Notes under the pieces: model-generated
The model's database searches: none
What the model saw: the letters and a program-made list of their open reading frames with translations, nothing else
What the model was told of the DNA's origin: nothing
Program-made: the position numbers and the translations under genes
Source of the DNA: Cichorium intybus
Taxonomy: Eukaryota; Streptophyta; Magnoliopsida; Asterales; Asteraceae
Assembly: GCA_023525715.1 (NCBI GenBank)
Contig: CM042012.1
Coordinates: 115,052,298-115,116,297 of the forward strand
Direction: 5' to 3'
Length of the DNA: 64,000 nucleotides
In this document: positions 12,107 through 22,914 of the stretch, in pieces
Layout of the letters: each line of letters begins with the position of its first letter
Numbering within the stretch: the first letter of the stretch is position 1

Positions 12107-12463
12107 CTACTCAAATGTTGTAAACATCCAGTAAATGATGAAGAACATCCAAGAAATTATAACCACCATCTTGTACCAACGAGCAACCCTCATCTCACCT
12201 TCAAGTCGTGCTATTTCTTCCTGTTGCATCCTCCTCCCGTGCAACAACCCAGGAATGATTGTCATGGATCTGCGACACATTGGAGGGTCGGACCACCCCA
12301 CAAATCCACACCTGGTACATCGCCAAAATCGTCTGTCTGGATTAAGAGGTGTCCAGGACGTGCACAGACTTGCTCGTATCCCACATCTGCATACCACCAT
12401 TCTGACTTCGTTTAAGCTCGTAGATCTTCCACACCAAATATGACTGTTGATTAAGCTTGACAT
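12107..12463 (-). CDS. MULE-1 GRF zinc-finger protein with C-terminal membrane segment
   Basis: 118 codons, intact. After a variable N-terminus the protein has the GRF-type zinc finger: CRCG, then TSWTPLNPDRRFWRC, then CGFVGWSDPPMCRRS, giving the Cys and Gly-Arg-Phe-like positions of the family (here Arg-Arg-Phe). This is followed by a conserved IIPGLLHGRR, an acidic-basic helix (EEIARLEGEMRVARW) and a hydrophobic stretch VVIISWMFFIIYWMF that looks like a membrane anchor, ending TTFE. The MULE-2 homologue (26399-26692) has the same order and length. GRF fingers bind single-stranded nucleic acid in APE2, TOP3A and NEIL3; a role here in transposition is inference. The start codon is about 50 bp inside the right TIR, so the TIR probably supplies its promoter, as for mudrB. 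Confidence 0.8.
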   Translation of the reverse strand: MSSLINSHIWCGRSTSLNEVRMVVCRCGIRASLCTSWTPLNPDRRFWRCTRCGFVGWSDPPMCRRSMTIIPGLLHGRRMQQEEIARLEGEMRVARWYKMVVIISWMFFIIYWMFTTFE

Positions 12464-12514
12464 TTTGATTTGATGTCACTTGTTTCCCGCTACTAATAAC
12501 TAATGCTCGACTCT

Positions 12515-12708
12515 TAGAGGAATGGACTATAATACCCCTACGTGACCGGCACATGTGAGGGTTTAACGGGTTATGTATGACGGTAACGAGCCAAGGGCTC
12601 TATGTGGTAATTTTAGCAAACATTAGTGACCTTCAATGTTGAAAATGGATAGTTAGGACCTATCTGTTAGTTTTGTCCAACCACAGGGACCAAAAGTGTA
12701 ATTTACTC
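12515..12708 (-). repeat. MULE-1 right terminal inverted repeat
   Basis: Inverted copy of 5307-5501. Its inner edge is about 50 bp upstream of the GRF gene start. Confidence 0.9.
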
Positions 12709-13026
12709 TAAAAAAACATATAAATTGAGATAAAACTTATTATATCGTGGTCGTGTTTTACCATTTTTTTCAACACGAATTTCATAGTGTAAAAAAATAA
12801 GATAACAATTTTGTTTTACCTTAAATAGGAAAATCACAACTAGGCCCATTTAGCAAATGCATTAGTTCATTTGGAAACCATTCTAAAGATATGAAGTCAT
12901 TTTGCATGTCTTCCCACATGATATGCTTTTCTTTATCCATAAATGTCATCTATGAAAAGAAGAGCTATTTAGAATTTTAGATGTTACTTTTTGGTTATTT
13001 GTTAAAAGAATGATAAATAAGATTTT
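12709..13026. other. 318-bp spacer between MULE-1 and MULE-2
   Basis: Host sequence between the two elements, AT-rich, including both flanking target duplications (TAAAAAAA at 12709 and TAAGATTTT at 13018). On the minus strand 12821-12949 encodes 42 residues from an ATG directly after a TTTTCATAG acceptor-like site. It contains ISLEWFPNELMHLL, and a donor-like AAGGTAAAA follows the TAA. It may be a relic exon; I do not recognise the family. Confidence 0.4.
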
Positions 13027-13148
13027 GAGTAAATTACAATAATGGTCCATGTGGTTTGCATGAAATTGCAATAATCGACCAACTTTTCAAAAAGCCACGA
13101 AAATGGTCCAATATAAAGATTTTGTTGCAATAATGGTCCAACTGGGAT
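13027..13148 (+). repeat. MULE-2 left terminal inverted repeat
   Basis: Practically identical inverted copy of 26890-27011. Near-perfect arms suggest a recent transposition or conversion between the ends. Confidence 0.93.
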
Positions 13149-16010
13149 ATGTCCGTTTGTGACACCGTTAACGACTGTAAGTGTGCTGAACACGTGAGGG
13201 GCAAATCAGTAATTGTACTAAAGGGAACCACACGAACTCAAATTTCTCGTTGGCGGGTATAATAAATGTGGTGCAGACCATCACTTCACTTCACTTCAGT
13301 GAATCTAAAACTGAAGAACGTATCTAGCATCAAAGCTCTCAACTTAAACCTACAAAAAATGGAGTCTGACCGTCGGTACAATGTATCTTATCGGAATAAC
13401 AGGATTTGGAAAATAAGAGATCGGGGTGTCGAAGGAGATGGCTACAAAGAATATGGTGAGTGTTCCATTATAGAACTTTGTTACTCTGATTTTAAAGGAA
13501 AGCTAAAACTTATAACATGTATTGCAGATGGTGATCTTAACAAGTTTTCTCTTGAAATATATCATGGGGGTCACTTCGTTACTGAACCGAAGACTGCGTA
13601 TCTTAACGGTAAGGTTAGCATAGTTGATTATTTAAGAAAGGAAACCTTCAGTTTATTTCAGTTGGATAGCATTGTAAAGGCATTGGGTTATAGATCACCG
13701 GTTCCTGTTTACTACCATTTCCGGTTGCCATTGGTTGAGCTCGAGAGAGCTTTAATACCAATGTGCGACGAAGCAGATGTCTTAAGACTTTGTGCATACA
13801 CTGACATTTGTCATGAAATGGAAATATATGTCGAACATGGTAAGAGCCTGTTGACGACATACGGAAGACCTCCTTTGCAAGATTATCGGTTGGACTATTC
13901 ACCCCCGGTGTCGCCGGAGATGAATAGAAATAGTCCTGATTTTCCAGCCAACAGTACAACAAGAAAACAACTAACGTTTGACCTGAATACGATGACGAAT
14001 TCAGCAGTAGATGATACTGTAAGATCGTGTGTAGCTTTAGTTCTGGCAAATGAAAATGGAGTTAACCCGGTAAATGTGGAAAATAGGGAGAAGTCAACTG
14101 AAGTAGGGGAATCATCAGACCCCTTTGTGGATTTGTCCCCCGTTCACGCAGTTGACCTGCATCTGCAAGACCCACCTGCAATTGAAACTTACGATGAACT
14201 GTTAGAGTTTGGGTGTACCGAGCCGGGAATGCAATGGGAGTTGGAAGATGATTACGGTTTCAATCTAGAGGCAACTTGTGCCAGAGAATATACAGAAGCT
14301 GTTCAAAATGATAACCTTGTTACCAACGAACCCACATCTTTTAGAGAACCACAGAATGATTATAAAGAAGAGGATCCACAAGGTAATGCAAGTGATGGCG
14401 AGCCTTTTGTATATAACAGGCAAGAAGAAGATTCAAGTGGGGAGTTTGATATTAACATGACAGGATATGGTTGTGTATTGGATCCAGAAGAACCAGAAGT
14501 TTTTGATACCAACGAATTTAGGAGTTATGTCATACCATCTTCACAACGGGAAGCCCTGTTAAGAAATCTGAAAAAACTCGTTGTTTGTTCAGAAGGGACA
14601 ATGCATGAAGTTGATTTTTATGTGGGTGAAACATTTGCAAATAAGAACATTGTCAAAGAGGCTGTTTTAAACCTAGGAGTTATCAACAGAAGAAAACTAG
14701 TGGTGACAAGGAATGAAACGAAAAGGTTGTCCGCCAAATGTGTGGGGATTGTCCCTGGATTGAATGACCAATATGGAATGAACCCTCAAAATAGAAAGGG
14801 TAGAAAAGTCAATTCCCAGGATATATTTTGCACATGGGCTTTGCACGTGAGTTGGTCAGAGGAAAATGAAGACTGGCTCGTAAAGTGTTATAACCCCAAC
14901 CACACATGTCTTCAGACTAGGCAAGCTAACACTTTCACCCAAGGTTACATTGCTAAGCGGATACAAGCACAAGTCGCAGGTAACCCTAGCATACCAGTCA
15001 GTGCCTTGAGAGCTGAATTGCAAAGGAAATTCAAGTTAGATCTATCCTACATGAAGGTTTTTAGAACGAAGCAACTTGCCCTAAACAAAATTAGGGGTGA
15101 CTACGAGCGTCAATACAGTATGCTACGAGACTATGGCTTGGAATTACAGCTACGAAACCCAGGAACAACTGTTAAAATTGCAGTTGAAGATGAACCTGAC
15201 CTCAGCTCAACCACACGTGTTTTCAAACGAATTTACATTTGTCTGGGTGCACTCAAGAGTGGCTTCAAAGCATCCAAACGTGAAATACTAGGATTGGATG
15301 GTGCCTTCATGAAGGGTCCATATCCTGGTCAACTATTGAGTGCAGTGGGTATGGATGGAAACAATGGAATTTACCCCCTTGCGTATGCGATTGTAGAAAC
15401 GGAGAATAAAAGTTCGTGGACTTGGTTTCTTGAACAGCTGGGTGAAGATTTAGATATGGGTCCAATGACTAATTTTACATTTGTTTTGGATCGACAAAAG
15501 GTATGTACTGTTCTATTCATAATTTAAAATTTGTTAATCCAATTGTATTTCTGATACGTTATAATATATATTGTTAGGGTTTGTTACCTGCTGTTTCAAA
15601 AGTGTTTCCAGTAGCGGAGCATAGGTTTTGTATAAGACATATACATGAAAACTTGAAGCTACATTTCAAAAACACACCTTTGAAAGAACAGTTATGGATC
15701 TATGCAACAACCACAACTGAACCTCAGTTTAGGAAAGCCATGGCTGTCATGAATGGATTAAACAAGGAAGCTTATAACTGGTTGATGAGTATACCAGTGA
15801 AACATTGGTCAAGATCAGGTTTTTCAGGTATGTTTTTTTACCTCAGTCACATGGACGTTATGGTATTCGAAGATTTTGACCATTTGTAAATAAACAGGTC
15901 GAGCCCACACTGATATATTGCTAAATAATCTCTGTGAGGTTTTTAATGCAAAAATAGTTGATGGCCGTGACAGGCCAATTATTTCTGCATTAGAGTTTGT
16001 GAGGGAGTAC

Positions 16011-17070
16011 TGACAACGCCTAGTGATATCAAGTATTTTAGGCGTTGTTGAGCCCTGTTCTTGGTCAAATTATATCAAATATGCATGGGTATTCTCACTT
16101 TTCGTGTCAGACTTGTCTGGAGAAAAAGAACAGAAACAGGGACTAAAAGTGTACAAAAAGGAAAAAGTATGGAAAGAATGAAAAATCAAGAGAAGACGTA
16201 CGCGCACCGCGGATTTATCTCCTGCGCGACGCGGATGTAAGGCGGTGGAATACATTTGAATGACGAAAAAACGGGGAACGGATAAGTACGTGCGCCGCGG
16301 ATTTCACATTTGCGCGGCGCGGTCACGGGAAATTTGCAACTATAAATAGAGGCATTTCCAGCCGAAAACCCTAGCAAAGACCTGGTGTAAACATCGACCT
16401 AGAAGCTCTTTGACTCGAGGATTCCATTTCAGAAGCTATAATTTGGTATTTTCATGTTTTGGATTTTATTTCATTTTAGTTAAACATTTGTAAGCTTTGA
16501 GTTGAATCTTTGGGTGTGACAACCATTGAATTCTAGCTTAAGGTTCTGTTTTTAAGTAGTTTTGGTTACTGATTTGATGTTTGGATATTGGTTTGAGTGA
16601 ATGAAATCATTCGGTTACCTTAAATATTGATTTTTCGGTATTTCGGATGCTTATTGGAGTTTTGATTGTTTGATTGTGATTGGATTTTGTTTGTGGCTTG
16701 GTTAGGACGGTTTTCCCTTGCTGAAAACAGTAGCTAACTTAGTTATATTGAGCATTAAATCTTGGCTATTAACTGTCTCATAGAACTGTTAGTTATTAGC
16801 TAGTTTATGCTGTGCTTGGTTTTGCTAGTTTGAATGCCTTCAATTGCTCCTGATTCAGAGATGTACTTCTGAGTTCAGAAAGTAACTAGGTCATTTGGAC
16901 ATAGCTAAGCTTGGCTTGGGTGTTGAATATTGCTTTGAGGTAGAAAGATAGAAATTAGTTCCTCCGACTATAGCCGTGACACTATCAGTTGGTAATCTCT
17001 CATCTAGGCTAACCACGTAGCTCCTGTGGATCGACCCTGACTCCACTATACTAGTGAATGTTAGGTTATT
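16011..17070 (+). repeat. 5' LTR, truncated at its 3' end
   Basis: Matches 22915-23974 closely. It contains a TATA box TATAAATA at 16341-16348 and GC-rich blocks of the CGCGCCGCGG type upstream of it. The last 40 or so bases present in the 3' LTR are replaced by gag sequence after 17070. Confidence 0.92.
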
Positions 17071-19930
17071 CCACCATTCATGCACTCTGCCATCTATTCC
17101 ACCATTTTTACCCGCTTCTCAACCACAATCCACCAATCCCTTTACATCTGCTATGACTTGGGGAGAGCCGACCCGAGATGGCACCCCAACTCCTAGACAG
17201 CATACACCAACATCACAACCACAACCAGCCCTCTTTAAACCTCAACCTACATACCAACCAACACAGCCTATACACTTTCAACCACCGCCTCAACCGCAAT
17301 ACCAATACCCAGAGACGGAGGAAGTGTATGACGAGGAAGATGAAGGATGGGTGCCACCGGCACCACAACCACAATAGAACCGAGGTCGGGGACCTCCCAG
17401 GCGAGCACCACCATACCAACCAGGTCAGCGGGAGTACAATGATCATCTTTACGGTAACCCCGCTCAACCCTTACATTTTGCACAACCGAGACGGCAATCG
17501 GTTGCATCACATTTCAAACCGCGGGAATATGATGATTCGTCGCCGATCTATATTCCTGATAACATAGATTCGCAAGTAGAAATCAGACCCCAGTTATTAG
17601 GAATATTACCAGAATTCAGAGGGTATAAGCAGGATGATCCCTATAATCATTTATATGAATTTTTAGCGATCGCTAATGCTAACAATCCCAGAAACACAAA
17701 TAGAAATATTTTTAGGCTTAGACTGTTCCCGTTCACTCTTAAGGATAAAGCCAAGTATTGGTTCACGTCGTTGCCATCAAACAGTATCACTACGTGGGAT
17801 CAGCTCAAGGCGAAGTTCCTTCAGGAATTTTACCCAGCGAGCAAAACAACTGAAATCAGAAGAGTTATCCAGGATTTTCAGCAAAAGCCTGGAGAGGCTT
17901 TTCATGAAGCTTTTGACAGATTGAAGGAGTTACTGCGATCTTGTCCACATCACGAGATTCCCAGATGCCAATTGGTCAAGTTATTCTTCGAGGGAGTTAG
18001 CGAGACACACCAAGCCATGATAAATGCCTCCTCCAGTGGGACATTTATGTGGCAAGATCCAGAAGAAGCCTGGCAGTTTTTGGAGCAGTTGAGTAATGGC
18101 TCTAAAGCAAACTTCTCCACCAGGAAGACTACAAGTACGGCGGCAGCAGTAGGAGTTGACGCTGATTGGAAAAAGGAAGTGAAAAAGGAAATCAGTGAAT
18201 TGAACAGAAAGTTTGATAGGCTTATGGCAACATTACAAAATGGACCGCCAAATTCGTCACAAGAAGGTCAAGGAGGATCTAGGATGCAGGAAGCTAATCA
18301 AGTTTATGGCCAGGGTCAAGGTCAACACAATAATGGACGACCCTACAGGCCATACAACCAAGGACAACAACAAAATTTCAGGCAGAACAATTATCAGAAT
18401 CAATCGAATAGTCAGCCTAGAAACCAGCAGCCTGCAAACAATGGAAACAACAACAACAACAGGGGACCCACCAACGCTACCAACAATGTTCCAGGGACCC
18501 AAGAAGAGATGATATCAAAGATGTATGATATGGTCACAGCAACACAACAACAATCTCAGGCGAACGCAAAGGCCATCGCAAATATGGAAAGACAAATAGG
18601 TCAAATGGCTGCAGACCAACAAAAGAGAGATAATGGCAAATTGCCTAGTGCTACTGAAGTCAATCCTACTCATAATCAACGTCCAGGGAAGGAGCAAGTC
18701 AATACTGTTGAATCAGGATGGCGAAAGGTTACTCTGGAGGATTTGTTCGAGGTAGGGAATGAAGTGGAACCAGGGGAAGAAGGAAAGGCTTTAAAAAGCG
18801 AGGAAGGTAAAGAAGGAGGAGTTCCGGTTGAGAATGGCACTCAACCCGAAATAGATGAAGAGGTCCAAAAGGAAGAGCAACCAACGATTGCAGGGATTAA
18901 GCAAAAGAAGAAGAATAAGAAAGAAAAGAAGAAGCAGGAAGCAACTAGATCAACGGGACCCTTAATGAATTAGCCCCTATGGGATGAGCTTAAGGATGCC
19001 CCCGAGGACACCAGGATTTTACAAGAAATGTGCGAACAAAATGGGAAGAACAAGGTACCTACACCGAAAACAGTGAGATTGACTATGAGGGCTAGCGAAG
19101 CATTATTGGGAACACTACCCAAGAAGGAGAAGGACCCCGGATCACCATTGATCACTACAACCGTAGGGGACGTGCTTATTCGAAACACCTTATTAGATTT
19201 GGGAGCAAGTGTTAACATCTTGCCGGGATATCTGTATGACAAATACAAGAATGAAGAAATCGAGCCAGCTAAAGTTGTACTGCAGTTGGCTGACCAATCA
19301 ACTAAGGTATCTAGGGGAAAGCTAACCAATGTCATAGTCAAAGTTGGCGACTTTTTCTATCCCGTGGATTTTCTGGTGATGGAATATGAAAGTCCGGACG
19401 ATGCGCCTGCGCTTATCTTAGGACGGCCATTCCTAGCTACTGCTGGTTCAGTGATCGACTGCAAGACTGGAGACATGGATATTTTCTTCGGGACCAGGAA
19501 AAGGAGATTGAATATGTTTGGGAATCCAATTTCGTTACCTTCGGAAGAAAACGGCAAACCAGCAGACAGAAAAACATTAATGGAGCCAGGAACCAGAAGC
19601 AAAGAAAAGATATGGACACGTACTGGGGAGGGTGGAAAGGAAGAAGTTCTAAAGGAGACCAAAAACCACCCGCTGTCCGCCATCGACAAGGAACAACTGC
19701 TGGAAATGATAGAGATGATGGAAGCAAGGCATCAGCAATATGAAAGAGAATCCAGAAAACGAGAGGCGAATGTTTTCGAGCTATTGAAATCTCAACAACA
19801 ATGGATCAGTGGTGTGAGTGATCGGATGACCCAACTCACATCCCTTATGACAATGATGGCTAATAATTTCATGCCAGAATATCAGCAAATGTCATCAAGA
19901 GGCCAAGAAGAAGAAGAAGGGTCAGCTTAG
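17071..19930 (+). pseudogene. Ty3/Gypsy gag-protease ORF with two in-frame TAG codons
   Basis: One frame runs from the LTR junction to TAG 19930 but is cut by TAG at 17375-17377 and 18971-18973. The first part is Pro/Gln-rich. The gag domain follows (PEFRGYKQDDPYNHLYEF, RLFPFTLKDKAKYWF, WDQLKAKFLQEFYP, CQLVKLFFEGVS), then an Asn/Gln-rich stretch and a Lys/Glu-rich tail. After the second TAG comes a retropepsin-like domain with LLDLGASVNILP (DLGA in place of DSGA, usual in Athila-type proteases) and ALILGRPFLATAGSVIDC, then a Gln/Met-rich helical tail. The N-terminus of gag is missing. The 18971 stop sits between gag and protease, so programmed readthrough is conceivable, but no readthrough-type context is evident and a mutation is simpler. 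Confidence 0.85.
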
Positions 19931-20680
19931 GAGCAGCACGTCTGGCTGAAGACGTTAAACTTAGCGCTTGTTGGGAGGCAACCCATCGTGTCATAAGTAG
20001 GTTTTATAGGATTAATTTAGAAAATACATCAATCGTTTGCAGGTATTAGTGGTTTGAAGCAAGTGTGGGGTCGTGTGAAAAGGTTTTGAAATCTTCAAGA
20101 CCGCGCCGCGGGTTTTGGAATTGCGCGACGCGGGTTCGAAACTCAACCCGATGCGCAGGGGTTGAATTAGCGACATGCGCGCCGCGGGAACGAGAAATGC
20201 GCGCCGCGGGAAACGATCAGACTGTTTTCGCCTTTATCCGGTGAGCCGCGGCTCACAACTCAAATCACACGACTCGGAGCTCTGGTGATCAAAAATTTCT
20301 TGCAATTTTTTTGCTTATTGTGTTTCTACTACCGAGGTACGCTCTTTTAACTATCTATTAGCTGTTTAAACTAGTTATTAGGTAGTTAATTTTAGGGTTT
20401 TATTCCAAAAAAGTTCAAAAACTTAGAATCACTAATGCTAGCCCATAGGGTGTTTGTTTTGCCAAATGGACACCCTAGATGAGCTAATCGGAACCTAGGC
20501 TACCTTGTGGTATCATTAAATTGAGATTTAGCAGGTTAAAATGGGGATTTGATCCCGGGTTTTCAAACAGGCGTACGCCGCGCCGCGCCCTTGCTCTTGG
20601 GCCGCGCCGCGGTGCGGTGGGGAAGGAAAAGGACTGATTTTGCAAAAATTTTTGTTTTGTGGCTATATTTTCTTTTGCAG
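19931..20680. other. leader of the downstream Athila ORF; position of the missing pol
   Basis: Non-coding. It contains GCTTGTTGGGAGGCAACCCA at about 19968-19987, a motif common downstream of pol in Athila elements, the first AAGTGTGGGGT copy (20061-20071) and several GCGCGCCGCGGG-type blocks (20100-20220 and 20570-20610). TTTTCTTTTGCAG at 20668-20680 is a good splice acceptor directly before the ATG of the next ORF, as expected for a spliced subgenomic message. Confidence 0.6.
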
Positions 20681-21897
20681 ATGATGTTCAGATTGGACCA
20701 TGCCTTCCTTCAGTTTCCCGCAGAGCTTGACACTTCGGTGGAGTATACCTCGCGGAGGGACGCTTTGATTCATCGCCGGGTCCTTGAGGCAACAGTTATA
20801 GACCGAGACATCCTGAGGGACGCTGGGCTCTGGGGTGCGATTGAGCCATTCCTACATCGCACCTGGACCCACGAGGAGGCATCATTCACATGCCGTGGCT
20901 GGGACAGGATCATGGCCACGGACGAGGACGTGGTCTACACGGAGCTGCTACTGGAGTTCATCTCCACTGTCCATTTCGCTCCCAGGGCGGGAGACCCACG
21001 CTCTAGGATGGTACGCTTTCGCTTGGGAGGTGTGCACCGGGAGTGCAACCTCCGGGAGTTCGGGAGGCGCACGGGCATTTACACGCCAGCGGACCTCCAG
21101 CACCGTTTCTTCACCCGGTTCTTCGGGTCGTGCACTCAGGGGGAGCCAGAGCGCCCTCCTAACATGGAGGTTTGGACACCGCTGTCCAACGTCAGGTATG
21201 AGGCAGGGGCCTCGAGGGAGAGCCACTTACGTGATCCTCTTCATCGCCTCATGCACCGTATCGTCTCCACCTCCATCATGCATCGGGAGGGGGTGAGAAG
21301 GTGTCGGGCGATGACATGACATTTTTGTGGGTTCTCCTCGACCCGTCCCGATTCCTCTATCTTCCCTTTGCCCTCGCGATCGCTTTCTCCACCCACGCGA
21401 CCGGCGCCTCCTCCAGCAGCCCATTAGCCAGGGGGTACTTCATTACCCGCCTGGCCCGTTCGTATGGCATCCTTACTGCCCTAGTAGCTGCCTCTTTGAC
21501 TGCTCTGCCTCCATCGCGCACTCCAGCACGCACTTTGGAGAGGATGTTGCTCATTGAGCAGCAGCGACCAGGGCAGTACATCCGGGCTCCGACCGAGCCT
21601 CTTCAGGCACCCCAGCCTGCATACGCCCAGCCCGGCAGGAGACGCCGGAGGCCAGAGCCGCCAGCACCAGAGCCGGCACAGCCACAGACGGAGCAGGTCG
21701 ATCCATCAGCCCTTCGCCGATTGGAGGCCAGGGTCATGCGGATCGAGGACCAGCTCTCGAGGACCCAGGACCAGCTCGAGTGGATCGGGGAGGTACTTAT
21801 ACAGATCGCATCAGCCCAGGGCAGACACCCCCGACCATTCCCAGCCAGGTCCCACGATCACGAGGCTGGACCTTCCAGGCCGCCGGGTAGTGATTGA
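20681..21897 (+). pseudogene. Athila ORF-1 (env-position) protein, frameshifted
   Basis: From ATG 20681 the protein has the plant Athila ORF-1 signature: TSRRDALIHRRVLEATVIDR, SFTCRGWDRIMATDEDVVY, ELLLEFISTV, VRFRLGGVHRECNLREFG, RRTGIYTPADLQHRFFTRF, DPLHRLMHRIV. At about 21289, in a G-run, one base appears lost. The original frame resumes as EKVSGDDMTFLWVLLDPSR, GYFITRLARSYGILTALVAA and a Pro/Gln-rich end with a final coiled coil (RRLEARVMRIEDQLSRTQDQ), stop TGA at 21895-21897. The family lies where env would be in Athila, but its function is unknown; no signal peptide or membrane segment is clear here. The region is GC-rich compared with its surroundings. Confidence 0.82.
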
Positions 21898-22914
21898 TGT
21901 ACTTTTCTTTTCTTTTTCTTTCTTTCTTTTTATTTTTGGGATATATGTATAAACTTATGACACATCTATCTGTATATTATTTTTTTCTGTCATGTGTGTT
22001 TTCATTTATTTGTTAAGTTGTGCATGATATATCAAATTGAGAGGGAGTTGTCTCAGACAAGTGTGGGGTCACCGTGCCCCCTCCACTTGTCTTGACCACC
22101 GGCGTGTCCTACTGTAGCGCTACAACTCCAGCATATGAATCGAGGATCTTTTTGTACGCATTATACCTGTGATATGAAGCACCAAGCAGTCCATCGTCCA
22201 AAAAGGGGTACTCTTTCTCCCTTGCTTTGAAATAATTTTTGTACAACGGGGACGTTGTACGGTTTTAAGTGTGGGGTGTGGACGGTCGAAAGAGATATTT
22301 TTGAAATTTTTGCAGAACTGATCAATTTTTCAATTTTTAGCAATATTTTTCAAAATTTTTAATGAATTGCAATTTTGAAATGAATGGTTCGTGATTGTGA
22401 TAGCATCAGTATTTTTCAAGAAATACTGTTTAGTTGTGATCATGCTATTAGTTAGTCAAATAAGTTGAGTTTTACGAGTTTAGAAGATTGAGCCGTTTTA
22501 GGATTGGAATTTAGGAAGGAAAAGTCAATCTGTGGCCTTTGTTGTTCGAGCCGGTAAGTCTAAAATGGGTGGGCCTTATGCACCTTACCACCTAAGATCG
22601 TCTGGTCTGGGATGGTATTTCTGAAAGCTCGCTACACGGACAACATCGAAAGTCATGGACGATTCCTTAATGGCCTTTAGAATCTGAACGAGTAAGTACA
22701 CTATATTGTGGACAGAAAGTTTGTAATCAAGGGTTCTTTAGAAAGCCATGAATTCCAAAGAACAACTCAATTATGTTTTCACGAACTATTCCATTCTAAC
22801 TCGAAGAGCAATAAGCTTTGAAACTAAACACATTCAAAAACTATTCGATTCTCTATTATAATTTGTTAAAAACTCTCTTGCTTGGGGACAAGCAAGGCAC
22901 AAGTGTGGGGTGTT
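21898..22914. other. 3' non-coding region of Athila-like element with PPT-like motifs
   Basis: No ORF. The 11-mer AAGTGTGGGGT occurs exactly at 22059-22069, 22267-22277 and 22901-22911; the last is 3 bp before the 3' LTR and is the likely polypurine tract region. Confidence 0.6.

Larger units (their letters stand above)
5307..12708 (+). mobile_element. MULE-1, Mutator-like element with long TIRs
   Basis: The ends are near-perfect inverted repeats of about 195 bp: 5307-5501 and 12515-12708 both read, from the outside in, GAGTAAATTACACTTTTGG and continue colinearly to a GC-rich inner part (CACATGTGCCG, CACGT). TAAAAAAA flanks both ends (5299-5306 and 12709-12716), an 8-bp duplication in an A-run where a ninth base cannot be verified. 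Contents: a plus-strand transposase gene (5657-10186, damaged), then two minus-strand ORFs near the right end (coiled-coil 11249-11559; GRF zinc finger 12107-12463). This is the transposase plus convergent accessory gene layout known from maize MuDR. A CACTA element is nested at 5814-6993. Confidence 0.9.

Noticed and set aside
18971..18973. TAG between gag and protease as programmed readthrough
   Set aside because: A second TAG in gag (17375) and a frameshift in the next ORF show general decay, and the context after the stop is not a known readthrough signal.
20835..21952. Alternative-frame ORFs over the Athila ORF-1 region
   Set aside because: GC-rich coding sequence leaves several frames open; only the frame with the Athila ORF-1 motifs is supported.
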